A stretch of 13,308 nt of DNA, taken from contig NZ_JOCB01000149.1 of NCBI RefSeq assembly GCF_000718775.1, positions 1 through 13,308 on the forward strand, written 5' to 3'. This DNA is from Streptomyces sp. NRRL S-31. Lineage in GTDB: Bacteria > Actinomycetota > Actinomycetes > Streptomycetales > Streptomycetaceae. This document shows, piece by piece, positions 12,779 to 13,308 of the stretch. The stretch's first letter is position 1. Every line of letters starts with the position of its first letter. The notes under the pieces are model-generated. The model saw only the letters and a list, made by a program, of their open reading frames with translations, was not told the DNA's origin and ran no database searches. Made by a program: the position numbers and the translations under genes.

Positions 12779-13308
12779 TCAGGCCGCGTCGCCTGAGGGG
12801 CAGGCCGTGTTCCGGGACGCGGGCAGGGCGTCGGTGATCCAGGCGCGCTCGGCGGCCACCCGGCCGTTACCGACCGCCCACCGGCTCGGGTACCGCTCAC
12901 CCCGGGCGATGCGCACCAGTACGTGCTGTCCCACGCGCGGCGCCGGCCGCGCGTCCGGGCCCACGAGGAAGCCGACCTCAGCCGGTCCGGACGCGGGCCG
13001 GTAGGCGTGGGTCACGGTGAGCGTGATCCGCCGCGAGGAGTCGCCCCGCCGCTCCACCCGCGCCACCGTCCCCTCCACGACCAGCCGGGAACAGGCCAGT
13101 TCGCGCTCCGGGTCCGCCGGGGGCACCGCGCTGCCGGTGTCCTCGGGCACGGCGCCGGCCGCGCTCTTGGACGACGCCTCGCCGTTGTCGTCCAGGCCGC
13201 CCCGTGTCACCAGCCAGCCGAAGCCGAGGACCAGCGACAAGGCCGCGGCGCCGGCGAGCGCGCCGAACGCGGCCCGCACCGCCCGGCCGCGCCCGCCCGG
13301 CCGGCCCG
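12779..13308 (-). CDS. Membrane-anchored extracellular protein with a conserved Cys pair (paralogue B, 5' partial)
   Basis: The frame remains open to the right window edge with a Gly/Arg-rich stretch (GRPGGRGRA) before the GTG at 13279. In paralogue A a basic segment of similar kind precedes the membrane helix, so the true start probably lies beyond the window. Counting from 13279: hydrophobic helix about 4-24, a Ser/Ala/Pro linker to about 58, then an extracellular domain from Cys63 (LACSRLVVEGTV) to Cys160 (PASRNTAC). Segments ITLTVTHAYRP, VGFLVGPDA and RVGQHVLVRIA match those of paralogue A in order, as does ERAWITDALPASRN. No catalytic motif is seen. What lies upstream, outside the window, would help identify the system. 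The family is unrecognised; anchoring and paralogy are well supported. Confidence 0.82.
   Translation of the reverse strand, partial: GRPGGRGRAVRAAFGALAGAAALSLVLGFGWLVTRGGLDDNGEASSKSAAGAVPEDTGSAVPPADPERELACSRLVVEGTVARVERRGDSSRRITLTVTHAYRPASGPAEVGFLVGPDARPAPRVGQHVLVRIARGERYPSRWAVGNGRVAAERAWITDALPASRNTACPSGDAA

Overview
The window is about 13.3 kb of very GC-rich DNA. Its strong GC bias at third codon positions, GTG starts, G-rich ribosome binding sites and familiar secreted enzyme families point to Streptomyces or a close relative. I see no tRNA, rRNA, CRISPR array, insertion sequence or integrase. It reads as chromosomal DNA rich in genes for exported proteins.

Layout. At the left edge is a 5'-truncated gene for an AbiEi-like winged-helix protein fused to a DUF559-like nuclease fold (2-1033, +). 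Two strong hairpins follow, then a secreted SGNH/GDSL esterase (1169-1978, +). It converges on a GT4 glycosyltransferase (1999-3216, -). Next on the minus strand are a secreted serine DD-peptidase/beta-lactamase-family hydrolase (3344-4495), a Tat-exported metallophosphoesterase (4588-6351) and a NUDIX hydrolase (6551-7033). Divergent from the NUDIX gene is a 1111-residue secreted S8 peptidase of the tripeptidyl-peptidase II type (7333-10668, +), which ends at a strong terminator.

The right-hand 2.5 kb is all on the minus strand and is the least ordinary part. A small secreted matrixin-like zinc metalloprotease (11467-11985) is followed after 5 bp by a secreted protein with an acidic, proline-rich tail (10769-11461). 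The ribosome binding site of the second gene lies in the last codons of the first. Upstream lie two membrane-anchored paralogues with a conserved Cys pair (12123-12665 and 12779-13308, the latter cut by the window edge). The tailed protein and the two paralogues share an ordered strand pattern that resembles the OB/NTR fold of TIMP-type metalloprotease inhibitors. That resemblance is my inference from reading the proteins by eye. A perfect TCATGGCT-N11-AGCCATGA dyad, which is a T-N11-A LysR-type box, lies in the promoter region of the protease.

How the genes may work together. Eight of the eleven genes encode exported or membrane-anchored proteins: esterase, DD-peptidase, phosphoesterase, two proteases, the tailed protein and the two anchored proteins. 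The metalloprotease and its tailed neighbour form the only clear translationally coupled pair. A protease with a cognate inhibitor, chaperone or targeting partner is the most interesting hypothesis here. The other genes look like independent transcription units.
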